From positions 143,586 through 207,585 of the forward strand of contig NZ_KB849556.1 in the NCBI RefSeq assembly GCF_000368585.1: DNA of 64,000 bases. Direction: 5' to 3'. The notes beneath the pieces were generated by a model. That model was not told the origin of the DNA and made no database searches. It saw only the letters and a list, made by a program, of their open reading frames with translations. Positions 45,914-56,163 of the stretch are shown here, one piece after another (positions within the stretch are counted from its first letter, which is position 1; the number at the start of each line of letters is the position of its first letter). Source of the stretch: Acinetobacter venetianus RAG-1 = CIP 110063. GTDB lineage: Bacteria > Pseudomonadota > Gammaproteobacteria > Pseudomonadales > Moraxellaceae. The translations under genes and the position numbers were made by a program.

Positions 45914-48007
45914 ATGTCAATGTTTAATATCGTTCGTAAAGAATTCCAATTTGGTCAACATCAAGTTGTTTTAGAAACGGGTCGCGTTGCACGTCAAGCA
46001 AATACAGTTTTAATCACAATGGGTGGTGTAACTGTTCTGGTTGCTGTTGTTGCACAACCAAAAGCAAAAGCGGGTCAAGACTTCTTCCCATTAACTGTTA
46101 ACTATCAAGAAAAACAATATGCAGCTGGTCGTATCCCTGGTGGTTATGGCAAGCGTGAAGGTCGTGCATCTGAAGCTGAGACTTTAATTTCACGTTTGAT
46201 CGACCGTCCGATCCGTCCATTATTCCCAGAAGGTTATTTCAACGAAATCCAAGTAACAGCAACTGTTGTTTCTTCTGACAAAACCATGGATGCTGACATT
46301 GCTGCAATGCTAGGTACATCTGCTGCATTGTCTATTGCAGGTACGCCTTTCCGTGGTCCAATTGGTGGCGCACGTGTTGGTTTGATCAATGGTGAATATG
46401 TTCTTAACCCAACACTTGAACAACTTGCACAATCTGACCTTGACCTTGTCGTTGCTGGTACAGAATCAGCAGTACTTATGGTTGAGTCTGAAGCGAAAGA
46501 ACTTTCAGAAGACCAAATGTTAGGTGCTGTACTTTTCGGTCATGACGAAATGCAAATTGCTGTACAAGCAATCAAAGAATTTGCTGCAGCTGTTGGTGCG
46601 AAAGAATCTGAGTGGGTTGCTCCAACACACAACGAAGAATTACGTGCAAAATTAAAAGAAGCTTTTGAAGCAAAAATTTCTGAAGCGTATACGATTGCAG
46701 TAAAACAAGATCGTTATGCAGCTTTAGATGCACTTTATACAGAAGCAAAAACTCAATTCGTTCCTGAAGAAGATGTTGATGGCATCGCAGACGAAGTTGA
46801 TTTCTTATTCGAAGATCTTAAATACCGTACCGTGCGTGACAACATCTTGTCTGGTAAGCCACGTATCGATGGTCGTGATACTAAAACCGTTCGTGGTATT
46901 GACGTTCAAGTGGGTGTATTAGGTCGTGCGCACGGTTCAGCATTATTTACACGTGGCGAAACACAAGCACTTGTAACTGCAACTTTAGGTAACACACGTG
47001 ATGCATTGATGGTTGATACCTTAGCGGGTACGAAAACTGACAACTTCATGTTGCACTATAACTTCCCTGCATACTCAGTAGGCGAAACTGGTCGTGAATC
47101 AGGTCCTAAGCGTCGTGAAATCGGTCATGGTCGTTTAGCACGTCGTGGTGTTCAAGCGGTTCTTCCACCAGTTGATCGTTTCCCTTACGTACTTCGTATC
47201 GTATCTGATATTACTGAATCAAATGGTTCATCTTCTATGGCGTCTGTTTGTGGTGCATCTCTTGCGCTTATGGATGCAGGTGTTCCACTTAAAGCACCAG
47301 TTGCTGGTATTGCGATGGGCCTTGTAAAAGAAGGCGAGCGTTTCGCAGTTCTTTCTGACATCTTAGGTGACGAAGACCATCTTGGTGATATGGACTTTAA
47401 AGTAGCAGGTTCTGCAAACGGTATTACTGCACTTCAAATGGACATCAAGATCGAAGGTATTACTGAAGAGATCATGGAAGTTGCATTAAACCAAGCATTT
47501 GCTGGTCGTATGCACATCTTAAATGAAATGAACAAAGTCATTTCACGTGCTCGTGCTGAAATTAGTGCTCACGCGCCAACATTCGAAGTAATCAACATCA
47601 ATCCAGACAAGATCCGCGATGTAATTGGTAAAGGCGGTGCAACAATCCGTCAAATTACCGAAGAGACTAAAGCTGCGATTGACATCGAAGACAACGGTAC
47701 AGTTCGCGTATTTGGTGAAACTAAAGCAGCGGCTAAAGCTGCAATTGCAAAAATCCAAGCGATTACTGCTGAAGTTGAGCCAGGAACGATTTATGCAGGT
47801 AAAGTAATTCGTATCGTCGAGTTCGGTGCATTTGTAAATATCCTACCGGGTACTGATGGCTTACTTCACATTTCGCAAATCTCAAATGAGCGTATTGCCA
47901 ACGTGACTGACGTATTAAAAGAAGGTCAAGAAGTAAAAGTACAAGTTGCGGATGTCGACAACCGTGGTCGTATCAAGTTAACAATGAAAGATATCGAACA
48001 AGCTTAA
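45914..48007 (+). CDS. pnp: Polyribonucleotide nucleotidyltransferase (PNPase)
   Basis: 3'-5' phosphorolytic exoribonuclease of the degradosome. Two RNase PH domains (about 10-210 and 310-540, with [13 protein letters not shown] and [16 protein letters not shown] landmarks, each in part) flank an all-alpha domain. A KH domain ([12 protein letters not shown], about 570-581) and an S1 domain (about 620-690, [15 protein letters not shown]) follow. 697 residues is normal. Confidence 0.97.
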   Translation: MSMFNIVRKEFQFGQHQVVLETGRVARQANTVLITMGGVTVLVAVVAQPKAKAGQDFFPLTVNYQEKQYAAGRIPGGYGKREGRASEAETLISRLIDRPIRPLFPEGYFNEIQVTATVVSSDKTMDADIAAMLGTSAALSIAGTPFRGPIGGARVGLINGEYVLNPTLEQLAQSDLDLVVAGTESAVLMVESEAKELSEDQMLGAVLFGHDEMQIAVQAIKEFAAAVGAKESEWVAPTHNEELRAKLKEAFEAKISEAYTIAVKQDRYAALDALYTEAKTQFVPEEDVDGIADEVDFLFEDLKYRTVRDNILSGKPRIDGRDTKTVRGIDVQVGVLGRAHGSALFTRGETQALVTATLGNTRDALMVDTLAGTKTDNFMLHYNFPAYSVGETGRESGPKRREIGHGRLARRGVQAVLPPVDRFPYVLRIVSDITESNGSSSMASVCGASLALMDAGVPLKAPVAGIAMGLVKEGERFAVLSDILGDEDHLGDMDFKVAGSANGITALQMDIKIEGITEEIMEVALNQAFAGRMHILNEMNKVISRARAEISAHAPTFEVININPDKIRDVIGKGGATIRQITEETKAAIDIEDNGTVRVFGETKAAAKAAIAKIQAITAEVEPGTIYAGKVIRIVEFGAFVNILPGTDGLLHISQISNERIANVTDVLKEGQEVKVQVADVDNRGRIKLTMKDIEQA

Positions 48008-48020
48008 TCGTTTCGATATA

Positions 48021-48080
48021 AAAAAAGCCCGCCTTGTGCATCGCCAAAGCAATTGCTTTGGCTTGCTCAGGGCTTTTTTT
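48021..48080 (+). terminator. Pnp terminator with a nested hairpin
   Basis: The outer stem AAAAAAGCCC / GGGCTTTTTTT encloses a second perfect stem CCAAAGC-AATT-GCTTTGG (48044-48061). The inner part TCGCC...CTTGCTCAGG resembles the hairpin repeats at the window start, so the terminator loop may have received such a repeat. Confidence 0.8.
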
Positions 48081-48121
48081 ATGGCATTATTATTTTAATT
48101 AAGACATTGAATATTATCGTT

Positions 48122-49345
48122 ATGCAGCTTTATTATTTTTATCGTCATAACAGTGAAAACACAATTTTTATTAGTGCAGAACAACAAACAGAGCATAGCC
48201 TTGAGTTTCTTTGGGTTGATAGTTTAAGGCAAGATCTTGTCAATCATAATGAGACTTGGCAGCAGAATATTTATCAACATACAGGTTTGACGTTAAACGA
48301 ATTCCATATGCGGGATCTACTCAATATTGAGCACCCATGTGCATTCGATACGGTAGAAGAATATGATCTATTGGTTTTTAGGAAACTGATCAGTCCTGAT
48401 GACCAAATCTATGAAAATGATAATTCAGTAGAGTCACATGAAAGTGTTTTTGGTTTAGCGACGACGCCGATGAGTTTTGTACTCAGTCAAAATATTTTAA
48501 TTAGTCTCAGAGAACAAGGTAATAAAGCGGTCGAAAATTATATTCAACGAATCCAAACGATTATGGAGCGTCCGACAGCTGAACAAAACAAACCAAGAAA
48601 GTTACCGAATACACCCGCTGATTTGTGTCTACGGTTACTAAATAGCATGATTGATGGTTATTTGAATTTACGCACGCCATTGACGCGACGTGTTGAACAT
48701 TGGCAACAACAATTATTGCAAGGAAATCGTCGTTTTAAACAATGGCATCAATTATTCCATGAGGATATGGCATTCCAACAAATTGAAAATTTATGCGAAG
48801 AGCAAATTGAAACCTTACAAGAGTTTCGGGATGAGTTGGTTGATAATTATCATCATGTCGTGGGTGAGCATAAGCACAAATCCCAAGACATTTTATTGGT
48901 ACGTTTAAATGATTTAATGAGTCATGTGGAGCGTGTGCAAAAACATACTTTACGGCTGAGAAATGCGATTCAGTCTGCTATAGATTTACACTTTTCTGCC
49001 ATCGCCAATCAAACCAATGAGAATATGCGTATCTTGGCGATTATTACGGCTGTGTTTGCACCGCTAACTTTACTCACGGGTATTTATGGAATGAACTTTG
49101 AGTTTATTCCCGGATTAAAATCACCTGTTGGGTTTTGGATTATGTTGGCTGTGATGCTTCTGAGTACGGTGTTATTGCTTTACTATTTTTATCAGCAACA
49201 TCTGGTTGGACGAGGAGAGCGTAGTGTGATTGATCTGCTAGCGCAACAACATAAGCAGCGTAATTTAAACCTACTTTGGTTTTTAGATTATGAACCGATT
49301 AAGCAAACCCTAAAAGAAGTGGAGAAAATGACTAAGTTGAAGTAG
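48122..49345 (+). CDS. CorA-family divalent cation transporter
   Basis: 407 residues from the ATG at 48122. The frame is open back to 48053, but that part is the pnp terminator. A large N-terminal cytosolic domain (about 1-300) with long helices is followed by two membrane helices at the end. The family-defining YGMNF (about 324-328, LLTGIYGMNFEFIPG) follows the first helix. It is CorA or ZntB-like; Mg2+ versus Zn2+ preference cannot be decided. Confidence 0.88.
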   Translation: MQLYYFYRHNSENTIFISAEQQTEHSLEFLWVDSLRQDLVNHNETWQQNIYQHTGLTLNEFHMRDLLNIEHPCAFDTVEEYDLLVFRKLISPDDQIYENDNSVESHESVFGLATTPMSFVLSQNILISLREQGNKAVENYIQRIQTIMERPTAEQNKPRKLPNTPADLCLRLLNSMIDGYLNLRTPLTRRVEHWQQQLLQGNRRFKQWHQLFHEDMAFQQIENLCEEQIETLQEFRDELVDNYHHVVGEHKHKSQDILLVRLNDLMSHVERVQKHTLRLRNAIQSAIDLHFSAIANQTNENMRILAIITAVFAPLTLLTGIYGMNFEFIPGLKSPVGFWIMLAVMLLSTVLLLYYFYQQHLVGRGERSVIDLLAQQHKQRNLNLLWFLDYEPIKQTLKEVEKMTKLK

Positions 49346-49370
49346 ATATCACTTAGCCATTTATATGAGT

Positions 49371-49697
49371 TTAATGAAAATGCTTCAGTTGTTTACGGAG
49401 CTGCTGTACTTCATCAATTAAATCCAACATCACCGCCACAGCAGATAAACTCGCATCAAAGTCACGTTGTAAACGATAGGCACGTCTTGCGCGACTGACA
49501 TCTTCACCAATGAATTGATAATTTTGTGGATCAACTTTGATCTGCAAAATATCATAATCAATTAACTTCAACACCCAGTCAGTACTTTGACCGCAAGCTT
49601 CTGCGAAGTGCTCAAGATCAAGTGCCAATTGTTCATCAATGATTTCAACTTGGCAGTGACCGTCATATTGAATTTCTTTGTATTGAATGGTTGTCAT
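49371..49697 (-). CDS. cbpM: Chaperone modulator CbpM
   Basis: 108 residues with a MerR-like helical fold, ending in a predicted helix DLIDEVQQLRKQLKHF. CbpM binds the J-domain of CbpA and blocks its DnaK co-chaperone activity. The assignment depends on both the sequence pattern (ELA-like first helix, RIRRA-like region SRARRAYRLQRDF) and its place directly after cbpA, 11 bases apart. Confidence 0.85.
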   Translation of the reverse strand: MTTIQYKEIQYDGHCQVEIIDEQLALDLEHFAEACGQSTDWVLKLIDYDILQIKVDPQNYQFIGEDVSRARRAYRLQRDFDASLSAVAVMLDLIDEVQQLRKQLKHFH

Positions 49698-49708
49698 GAT
49701 CTTACTCC

Positions 49709-50671
49709 TTATGAGGCACGTGGTCTAAATGAAACAAATGCATCGGCAAATTGTTGATAAGCTTGCTGCTCTTGCTCACTGTGCGCTGGCGGTAAAACAA
49801 TATTAATAATTAGATAGAGATGACCAGCAGTTTTATTCGGAATCCCTTTATCTTTTAAACGTAGTTGTTGTCCATTTTTGGCATTTTTCGGTAAATTCAA
49901 TTTTAAATGCCCAGCAGGTGTATTTACTTCAATACTTTGTCCTAGCCCTGCTTCCCATGGACTTACATCAATGGTTTGATAAACATCAGCGCCTTCTACA
50001 CGGATGCGATCGGTATCCTTATATTGGATTTCAATATAGAGATCACCATTTTCACCGCCGTTGATTCCACTTTGACCTTGTCCATTTAAGCGGATTTGCT
50101 GACCTTCTTTCATTCCTTTTGGAATTTTAACTTCTAAAGTTTTACGCTGGACTTCAGGTTCACCATATACGTTATAGGTTGGGATTTGTAAGGTGATTTG
50201 TTGAGTTGAACCATGATAGGCGATGTCTAAATCAACCTGAATACTGGCATGTTGGTCTTCACCCTTGTAACTACGTTGCTGGCGTTGAGAACGTTGTTGA
50301 CCGCCACCAAAGCCAGAACCAAAACGGCCAAATAAATCTTCAAATCCACTGAAATCAGCACCATCACCAGAACTTTGGCGATAGAACTGAGAACCATCAA
50401 ATCCGCCTCCTCCTTGGTTGAATCCTCCTGCGCCTTGTCCAAAGCCACTAAAACCTTGTGGATGATCCAGCATTTGATCATATTCAGCCTTTTTAGTGGC
50501 ATCGCTTAGCGTGTCATAGGCAACATTAATCGCTTGCATTTTTGCTTCAGCATCGGCTTCTTTACTCACGTCTGGATGATATTTACGGGCCAGTTTCCGA
50601 TATGATTTTTTAATTTCATCTGCTGAGGCATCTCTGGAAACACCTAGCTCTTCATAATAATTTTTTGCCAT
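49709..50671 (-). CDS. cbpA: DnaJ-class curved-DNA-binding protein CbpA
   Basis: DnaJ paralogue (320 residues) acting as a DnaK co-chaperone. The J-domain (1-70) has HPD in KYHPDVS (about 31-37). A Gly/Phe/Gln-rich linker (about 72-135) and two substrate-binding beta domains follow. There is no zinc-finger domain, which sets it apart from DnaJ. Operon with cbpM. Confidence 0.92.
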   Translation of the reverse strand: MAKNYYEELGVSRDASADEIKKSYRKLARKYHPDVSKEADAEAKMQAINVAYDTLSDATKKAEYDQMLDHPQGFSGFGQGAGGFNQGGGGFDGSQFYRQSSGDGADFSGFEDLFGRFGSGFGGGQQRSQRQQRSYKGEDQHASIQVDLDIAYHGSTQQITLQIPTYNVYGEPEVQRKTLEVKIPKGMKEGQQIRLNGQGQSGINGGENGDLYIEIQYKDTDRIRVEGADVYQTIDVSPWEAGLGQSIEVNTPAGHLKLNLPKNAKNGQQLRLKDKGIPNKTAGHLYLIINIVLPPAHSEQEQQAYQQFADAFVSFRPRAS

Positions 50672-50759
50672 GATATTTAATTAAGATAATTATGTGTTTC
50701 GTTCATTATGAAACGAATCCGAGCAATTTCAATAGTTACGATTGTATAAGACTTGTTGT

Positions 50760-51617
50760 TTAGCGATGCTGATTGTTGGCGTATTGGCTAAACCAAATAC
50801 TCACTAAAACCAGTATGATTCCGATGATCTGTAATGTTGTAAGGGACTGGTCTAAGAACCACCAACCTAGTAAAACTGCTGTGAATGGACTAAGCAGTGA
50901 GAGTGAGGAAATCACATTAGCATTTAAAAATTGAAGACCTCTAAACCATAGACTATAACTAAATGCAGCTCCCATGAGACTAAGCCATGTTAATCCTAGG
51001 AGATTAAGGGAAGAAGGCATAGGAATGGGCTGATCAAACAACCAAATCAGTGGTAATAGCAGTAAACCACCTGCGGTAAGCTGCCATGCACTGAGGGTTA
51101 AGGCTGAAACAGGCGCTTGCCATTTCTGAGTTAAAATCATACCGAGAGCCATAGAGGTCGCCCCCGCAAGACCTGCAACAATACCGATTGGGTCAAGTGT
51201 GGTATCTGCTGTAAGAACGAGCAGTGAAACGCCACCCATTCCGATTAGTGCAGCAAAAATGGCTAAAGGTCGAATTTTGCTTGAGAGCAAAACAGCCGAG
51301 AGCATAATAATGATCAAGGGTTGTGATGAGAGCACTGTACCTGCGACACCACCAGGCAAACGATAGGTAGCAACAAATAACAAGCTAAGAAAAAGTGTGA
51401 TATTTAAAGCACCGAGAATAAATGCATATAACCACCAACGACCTGTTGGAAGCTGCCGAGTCAGTAGTAGGAGCAACAATCCAGCAGGCAAAGCACGCAA
51501 CATAGCAACGACCATCGGTGAGAAGTTAGCTAAAGTCGCTGTCGTAACAATATAGGTACTGCCCCATATCAATGGGGCAATTGCTGTGATTAAAAGATTG
51601 GCATGATGCGTTTTCAT
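50760..51617 (-). CDS. EamA/DMT-family transporter
   Basis: 285-residue membrane protein with ten hydrophobic helices in two EamA repeats. It starts NLLITAIAPLIWGSTYIV, and the second repeat ends LVLVSIWFSQ. Substrate unknown. It overlaps the upstream nitroreductase gene by four bases (ATGA), so the two are co-translated. A divergent LysR regulator is next to the pair. Confidence 0.87.
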   Translation of the reverse strand: MKTHHANLLITAIAPLIWGSTYIVTTATLANFSPMVVAMLRALPAGLLLLLLTRQLPTGRWWLYAFILGALNITLFLSLLFVATYRLPGGVAGTVLSSQPLIIIMLSAVLLSSKIRPLAIFAALIGMGGVSLLVLTADTTLDPIGIVAGLAGATSMALGMILTQKWQAPVSALTLSAWQLTAGGLLLLPLIWLFDQPIPMPSSLNLLGLTWLSLMGAAFSYSLWFRGLQFLNANVISSLSLLSPFTAVLLGWWFLDQSLTTLQIIGIILVLVSIWFSQYANNQHR

Positions 51618-52225
51618 AGGATATCTAACACCTCACTGAGTGGGCGGCGTGGTTTTTGTGGCCAATTACCGTCTGCTGAGCGCCCGACTGGGAGCATCAG
51701 TACTGGAATTTCATCTGCTCCAAGTGAAAATAGGTTGCTGACTGCTTGGTGATCAAATCCAATCATAGGGCCTGAACTCCAGCCCATTGCTTCTGCCGCA
51801 TACATCAGCGTTGCTGTTCCTAAAGTTGCTGAACGTATTGCTTCATCTCTTGCAGTTTCAGGATGACTGTAAAGTGCTTGGGCATTCTCTTGCCAATCAT
51901 TCGCCATGGTTTTAGGCATGAGGCCCGTTTCTAGAAATGGCTCTAGGCGTTGAGATAGATGTTCCGCATTTGGAAGCTGACCACAAATGATAAAAGTGAC
52001 AGCTGCATCCATGACTTTTCTTTGCCCATAACTCAAGGTAAATAGTTGTTGTTTGAGCGTTGTACTTTGAACTGCGATGAAACGCCAATTTTGTAGGTTA
52101 AATGCGGTCGGTGCTCGAGTCGCCAATCGAGCAAGTTGTTCAATTTCTTGCTGCGATAAGGTGTGGTCTGGGTCAAAACGGTTCACAGAAACACGTTGTT
52201 CAATGAGTTGGAGAGCTTGTTGCAT
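51614..52225 (-). CDS. Nitroreductase-family protein
   Basis: 203-residue FMN-dependent nitroreductase-fold protein. The start RRSVNRF-like element reads QRVSVNRFDPDH (11-22), followed by ARLATRAPTAFNLQNWRF (about 31-48), the typical 'APTA(F/S)N.QNW' FMN site. Later come AAEAMGWSSGPMIGFD and the LMLPVGRSADG motif. The natural substrate is unknown. Coupled to the EamA transporter. Confidence 0.88.
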   Translation of the reverse strand: MQQALQLIEQRVSVNRFDPDHTLSQQEIEQLARLATRAPTAFNLQNWRFIAVQSTTLKQQLFTLSYGQRKVMDAAVTFIICGQLPNAEHLSQRLEPFLETGLMPKTMANDWQENAQALYSHPETARDEAIRSATLGTATLMYAAEAMGWSSGPMIGFDHQAVSNLFSLGADEIPVLMLPVGRSADGNWPQKPRRPLSEVLDIL

Positions 52226-52330
52226 AGTGATTTACTCAATTCAAAAGAATAAAAAAAGTATAGGTACTTGCTCATTAGTGAACAATTGGGTAGTTTTAAA
52301 ATTCACTATTTACTCATTGGAAATAATAGG

Positions 52331-53230
52331 GTGGATCGATATACATTATTTCAAGTGTTTCGGCAGGTTGCAGAACAGGGGAGTTTTGCAGCAGCAGGAC
52401 GTCAGTTAGGCCTATCCGCTCCAACAATTAGTAAAAGCGTGGCCGAGTTAGAAGCGCATTTAGGTGTTCGTTTAATTCATCGAACGACGCGTCGCATGTC
52501 TTTAACGGAGGAAGGTAAAATCTATCTAGAACACTTAGTTCGTGGGCTTGATGCTTTGATTGAAGCTGAAGAGATGATTTTTAATGCCAAAGCATCACCG
52601 CATGGCGTGCTTAAAGTCAGCGCTCCCATGACTACAACCTTAATTTATCTTTCTGAAGCCATTCCTGATTTTTTATCTGCTTATCCTGACTTAAAGCTTG
52701 AGATGCATTTGGATGATCGGCGAGTTGATCTCGTACAGGAGGGTTTTGATCTTGCAATTCGAGGTTATGGTCAGTTGGATGACTCTCGTTTGGTTGCAAG
52801 AAAGCTGACGGTTATGCCATTGGTGTTATGTGCGACCCCCAATTTTTTTGAAATACACGGTACACCGCAAACGCCTATGGAGTTACGGGATTTGGAACAC
52901 ATCCGTTTTCCCTATGGACACCAAGCCGATGTATGGACATTTCGTAAAAATGAGCAAATTGAAGAGGTTGTAGTGAAAGCGCGTTATTCTGTGACCTCCA
53001 GTTTAGCGGTTCGAGATGCGTTAAGGGCGGGTTTTGGAGTCAGTTTAATCCCTCGGCCGTATGTACAACAGGATTTACAAACTGGCATTTTGCAGGAGGT
53101 ATTACAGGACTGGTCAACAACGGAGGTCACACAATATGCAATTTATCCATCAAGACAGCACTTAGCACCCAAGATTCGTGTTTTTATAGATTTTTTAGTT
53201 GAACAATTTAAAAAGATGGATAATTTATAA
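52331..53230 (+). CDS. LysR-family transcriptional regulator
   Basis: 299 residues from the GTG at 52331 (MDRYTLFQVF). A TTG start at 52268 would add an untypical N-terminus. The helix-turn-helix spans about residues 4-63 (AGRQLGLSAPTISKSVAELEAHLGVRLIHRTTRRMSLTE, seen in parts), and a periplasmic-binding-like effector domain covers about 90-290. It lies divergent from the nitroreductase-EamA pair, the usual arrangement for a regulator of that operon; the inducer is unknown. Confidence 0.88.
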   Translation: MDRYTLFQVFRQVAEQGSFAAAGRQLGLSAPTISKSVAELEAHLGVRLIHRTTRRMSLTEEGKIYLEHLVRGLDALIEAEEMIFNAKASPHGVLKVSAPMTTTLIYLSEAIPDFLSAYPDLKLEMHLDDRRVDLVQEGFDLAIRGYGQLDDSRLVARKLTVMPLVLCATPNFFEIHGTPQTPMELRDLEHIRFPYGHQADVWTFRKNEQIEEVVVKARYSVTSSLAVRDALRAGFGVSLIPRPYVQQDLQTGILQEVLQDWSTTEVTQYAIYPSRQHLAPKIRVFIDFLVEQFKKMDNL

Positions 53231-53277
53231 TGCCATTGCGCACATTATTTTTAATATTGATAAAGGATTGAAGCGAT

Positions 53278-53302
53278 GGAGAAAGCAAAATGTACTTTCT
53301 CC
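53278..53302. terminator. Candidate hairpin between lysR and hslO ends
   Basis: GGAGAAAG / CTTTCTCC, perfect 8-bp stem with a nine-base loop between two convergent genes. There is no T-run on either side, so this is a weak terminator candidate. Confidence 0.45.
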
Positions 53303-53313
53303 ACCATAATTGA

Positions 53314-54189
53314 TTAACTCAGATGTTCACCAAATAAACCCAATGCTTCTTCAGCAGTGAATTCATAACGGGTATTACAGAACTGACAGTCCATTTGAAT
53401 TGGATTTTGTGCTTCTAAAGTTTCATGTACGGCATCGACACCAATTTGGATCAAGGCATTGGCACAACGCTCTTTAGAACAAGTACAGCCAAACTTTAAT
53501 TGTTCAATCTCTGGAAGACGGACTTCTTCTTCATTGTAGAGACGGTACAAGATTTCATTCGCCGAAAGATCAGTTAGTTCTTCTGGTTTTAGCGTTTCAG
53601 TCAGCATGGTCAAACGCGGCCATAGATCTTCATCAACAAGTTTTTGCTCTTCTTCATCATTACGAGGCAATAGCTGAATCAGTAAACCACCTGAACGTTG
53701 AGCATTAGTTGCCAATACAATCCGAGTCGGGATTTGTGCAGACAAATCATAATATTGCATCAAACAACCCGCCAATGTGGGTTGGTCAAGCGGTACGATC
53801 CCTTGGTAGCGTTCGCCGTGTTCAGGTTCAATATTGATGAACAGCACAGGATTTGAAAGTGCAGCAAGTACAGTTCTGCTATCGCTACCCTCTAAAAACC
53901 GTGGATCTTCTTCATAATCAGCAAGTGCACGAACTTCACCGAGATGATTACACTCAGCCATTGCCCACTTGAATGTGCCATTTGCTTGAATTTGTAAGCT
54001 AATTCGGCCACGAATTTTAAGCGTACTTGCGAGTAATGCGGTTGCACTGAGCATTTCACCTAACAGGCTTTGTACCGCAGGCATATAATCTCGTTGTGCA
54101 AGAATAGTTTGTAGTGTTTCTTCTAAATGAACCACTTCACCGCGAACAGGGCAGTCTTCGATATAAAAGCGTTGGCGTAAATCAGACAT
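53314..54189 (-). CDS. hslO: Redox-regulated holdase chaperone Hsp33
   Basis: 291 residues from the ATG at 54189, which has GGAG six bases upstream. The frame is open to 54222 without a ribosome-binding site. The C-terminal redox switch CxC (about 233, 235) and CxxC (about 266, 269, CQFC) binds zinc. Oxidation and unfolding of this region activate the chaperone under oxidative heat stress. Spacing matches E. coli Hsp33. Confidence 0.95.
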   Translation of the reverse strand: MSDLRQRFYIEDCPVRGEVVHLEETLQTILAQRDYMPAVQSLLGEMLSATALLASTLKIRGRISLQIQANGTFKWAMAECNHLGEVRALADYEEDPRFLEGSDSRTVLAALSNPVLFINIEPEHGERYQGIVPLDQPTLAGCLMQYYDLSAQIPTRIVLATNAQRSGGLLIQLLPRNDEEEQKLVDEDLWPRLTMLTETLKPEELTDLSANEILYRLYNEEEVRLPEIEQLKFGCTCSKERCANALIQIGVDAVHETLEAQNPIQMDCQFCNTRYEFTAEEALGLFGEHLS

Positions 54190-54225
54190 ATTTTTCTCCA
54201 ATACCCCGTATAGGGAAAACAAAGC

Positions 54226-54263
54226 AACGCTTTGCTTTGAAAAGCTCTTTCAGCTTTATAAGA
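54226..54263. repeat. Short AAAGC/GCTTT hairpins upstream of hslO
   Basis: CAAAGC-AAC-GCTTTG is followed by AAAGC-TCTTTCA-GCTTT, two small hairpins with the same stem, similar to the CAAAG/CTTTG hairpins of the tandem repeat at 1-120. They sit between kefC-like and hslO, both leftward. Confidence 0.45.
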
Positions 54264-54308
54264 AGGTGAATGGTTATGCAGTCAATAATGGTGTCTGTTT
54301 AGCAAAAC

Positions 54309-56126
54309 TCAAGTTGTTTCATTGGATGAATTTGCATCACTTTGTTCGTTTTGGTTACTGTTCAAACGATCCTGAGACAAAGTTTTTGTATTTTCAAATA
54401 AATACTCAAGTTCAGCGATTGCATTTGGATAAGTCTCAACCGAATCATCATCTTGATGTGATCCATGTTGCTGCTCCAGTAACCTTTGATCTTCTGTGCG
54501 AAAACGTTCAATTTGTGCGTGTGCATCAGTTGCAGATAAGCCTGTTTCAATTAAAGCTTGTGCTGCCATTTCAAGTGATGATGCATAAGTTTCTCGCCAT
54601 ACATGTTGAATACCTAAGCTATCTAATAGATGAGCATGATGGCGATCACGTGCTCGTACAAAAAGATTCAGATCAGGGTAGTTAAGACGTAAATGTCTTG
54701 CCAGATTCATGCAATCTTCGACATCGTCGATTGCTAAAATCAAAAGCTTACAATATTCAATTCCAGCTGCGCGTAAGTTCTCAACTTGAGTGACATCAGC
54801 ATCTAAAAAATAATGCCCATATTGCTCAATAAATTCGGCATCAGGTTGGTTACTGTCAATGACGCTAAATTTTAGACCTTGAGCATGCAGCGCCCGCCCA
54901 ATCACTTGCCCAAATCGACCAAAGCCAACAATGACTATAGGATGCTGAGGAACTTCTGCTGCTGTGATAGGTGCTTTTTTCTGAATGGTGGGTAATATTT
55001 TGCTATGCATGAGCCAGTAAAGGAGTGGCGTTAGCAACATAGAACCTACCACGATTAAGAACATAGGTTGTAGCAGATCTTTGGAGAGAAGCTGCTCATC
55101 TTCTGCAAGTTTGAACAAAATGAGTGAAAGTTCACCACACTGCGCCAAAGCGATGGCAACAAGCAGACTGTTTTCCATTCGGCGATGTTGGAAATAATAA
55201 ATCGTACCAATCACGAGTGCTTTGACCAAAACCAGCACAAGGATTGCAATGAAGATAAAAATAGGCGATTGATACAATGGAACTAATGAAATACTTAAAC
55301 CAATCGCAAGAAAAAATAAGCCAATTGCAATGTCTTTAAAGGGTTCAATAACCCTTGCAACTTCGGTTTTAAACTCAGTTTCAGCCAAAAGTAATCCCGC
55401 AAGAAATGCACTAATCAACACATGGATATTTAAAACCTCCATGAGCAGAATCACCGACAAAACCACAAATAAGCCGAGTGCAGGAATTAATTCAATGCTT
55501 TTACGATGAACTAAATAACGAAATGCAGGACGAACAATGTAGCGACTGGCGAGAAATAAGCCTGAAATCGTGGCAATAATTGCTGCAAAATACGCGATTC
55601 CATGACGTGTCGAGGCTGTGTCTTCAAGCAGAGGAAACAGAGCGATCAAAACCACGGTCACAAATATTTGAAATTGTAGCGAAGCTAAAGATGCCTGCCC
55701 AAAGGATGTATTGAGTTGTTGTTTTTGCTGTAATAATTGTTGGACGATATTGGTGGAGGCAAATGCCAACATACATCCAATCAGAATACTGCTGAATAAA
55801 TCATGGATGAGCGCAAAACTTAAACTACTGAATAGGAGGGATAAAACAGCAAGTGCTAAACCGCTATTTTTAATGATACTACGACGCTCTATCCATAGTT
55901 TTTGTGGACGAAAAGCAAAGCCAGCAAAAAACATCAGCATGATCATTCCAAGATACATGATTGGCTGAATAAGCTGTTGGTCGTCGATGACCCCTAATCC
56001 TTGAGAACCAAGCAACAGCCCTGCGATTAGATAACCTAAAACGGTAGTTGAGCTATAGCGTTTTGCGAGCGGAACAAGAATTAAAGTCGCAATCAGTAAA
56101 AAAATGATTTGTAGCAGTAAAGACAT
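54309..56126 (-). CDS. Monovalent cation:proton antiporter-2, KefC type
   Basis: 605 residues. A CPA2 antiporter membrane domain with about 12 helices (1-380) is followed by a RCK_N/TrkA-N domain (about 400-520) whose NAD-binding loop is GFGRFGQVIG. This is the architecture of the glutathione-gated K+ efflux proteins KefB/KefC or YbaL. A hydrophilic tail (about 555-605) is low complexity. No KefF/KefG ancillary gene lies next to it, so the symbol is left blank. Confidence 0.87.
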   Translation of the reverse strand: MSLLLQIIFLLIATLILVPLAKRYSSTTVLGYLIAGLLLGSQGLGVIDDQQLIQPIMYLGMIMLMFFAGFAFRPQKLWIERRSIIKNSGLALAVLSLLFSSLSFALIHDLFSSILIGCMLAFASTNIVQQLLQQKQQLNTSFGQASLASLQFQIFVTVVLIALFPLLEDTASTRHGIAYFAAIIATISGLFLASRYIVRPAFRYLVHRKSIELIPALGLFVVLSVILLMEVLNIHVLISAFLAGLLLAETEFKTEVARVIEPFKDIAIGLFFLAIGLSISLVPLYQSPIFIFIAILVLVLVKALVIGTIYYFQHRRMENSLLVAIALAQCGELSLILFKLAEDEQLLSKDLLQPMFLIVVGSMLLTPLLYWLMHSKILPTIQKKAPITAAEVPQHPIVIVGFGRFGQVIGRALHAQGLKFSVIDSNQPDAEFIEQYGHYFLDADVTQVENLRAAGIEYCKLLILAIDDVEDCMNLARHLRLNYPDLNLFVRARDRHHAHLLDSLGIQHVWRETYASSLEMAAQALIETGLSATDAHAQIERFRTEDQRLLEQQHGSHQDDDSVETYPNAIAELEYLFENTKTLSQDRLNSNQNEQSDANSSNETT

Positions 56127-56163
56127 TTATTGCCTCAAATTTTTATGTTTTTAAATAGAGAAT

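Noticed and set aside
48053..48121. Upstream start for the CorA-like gene
   Set aside because: The added residues would be encoded by the pnp terminator hairpin. The ATG at 48122 begins the conserved protein.
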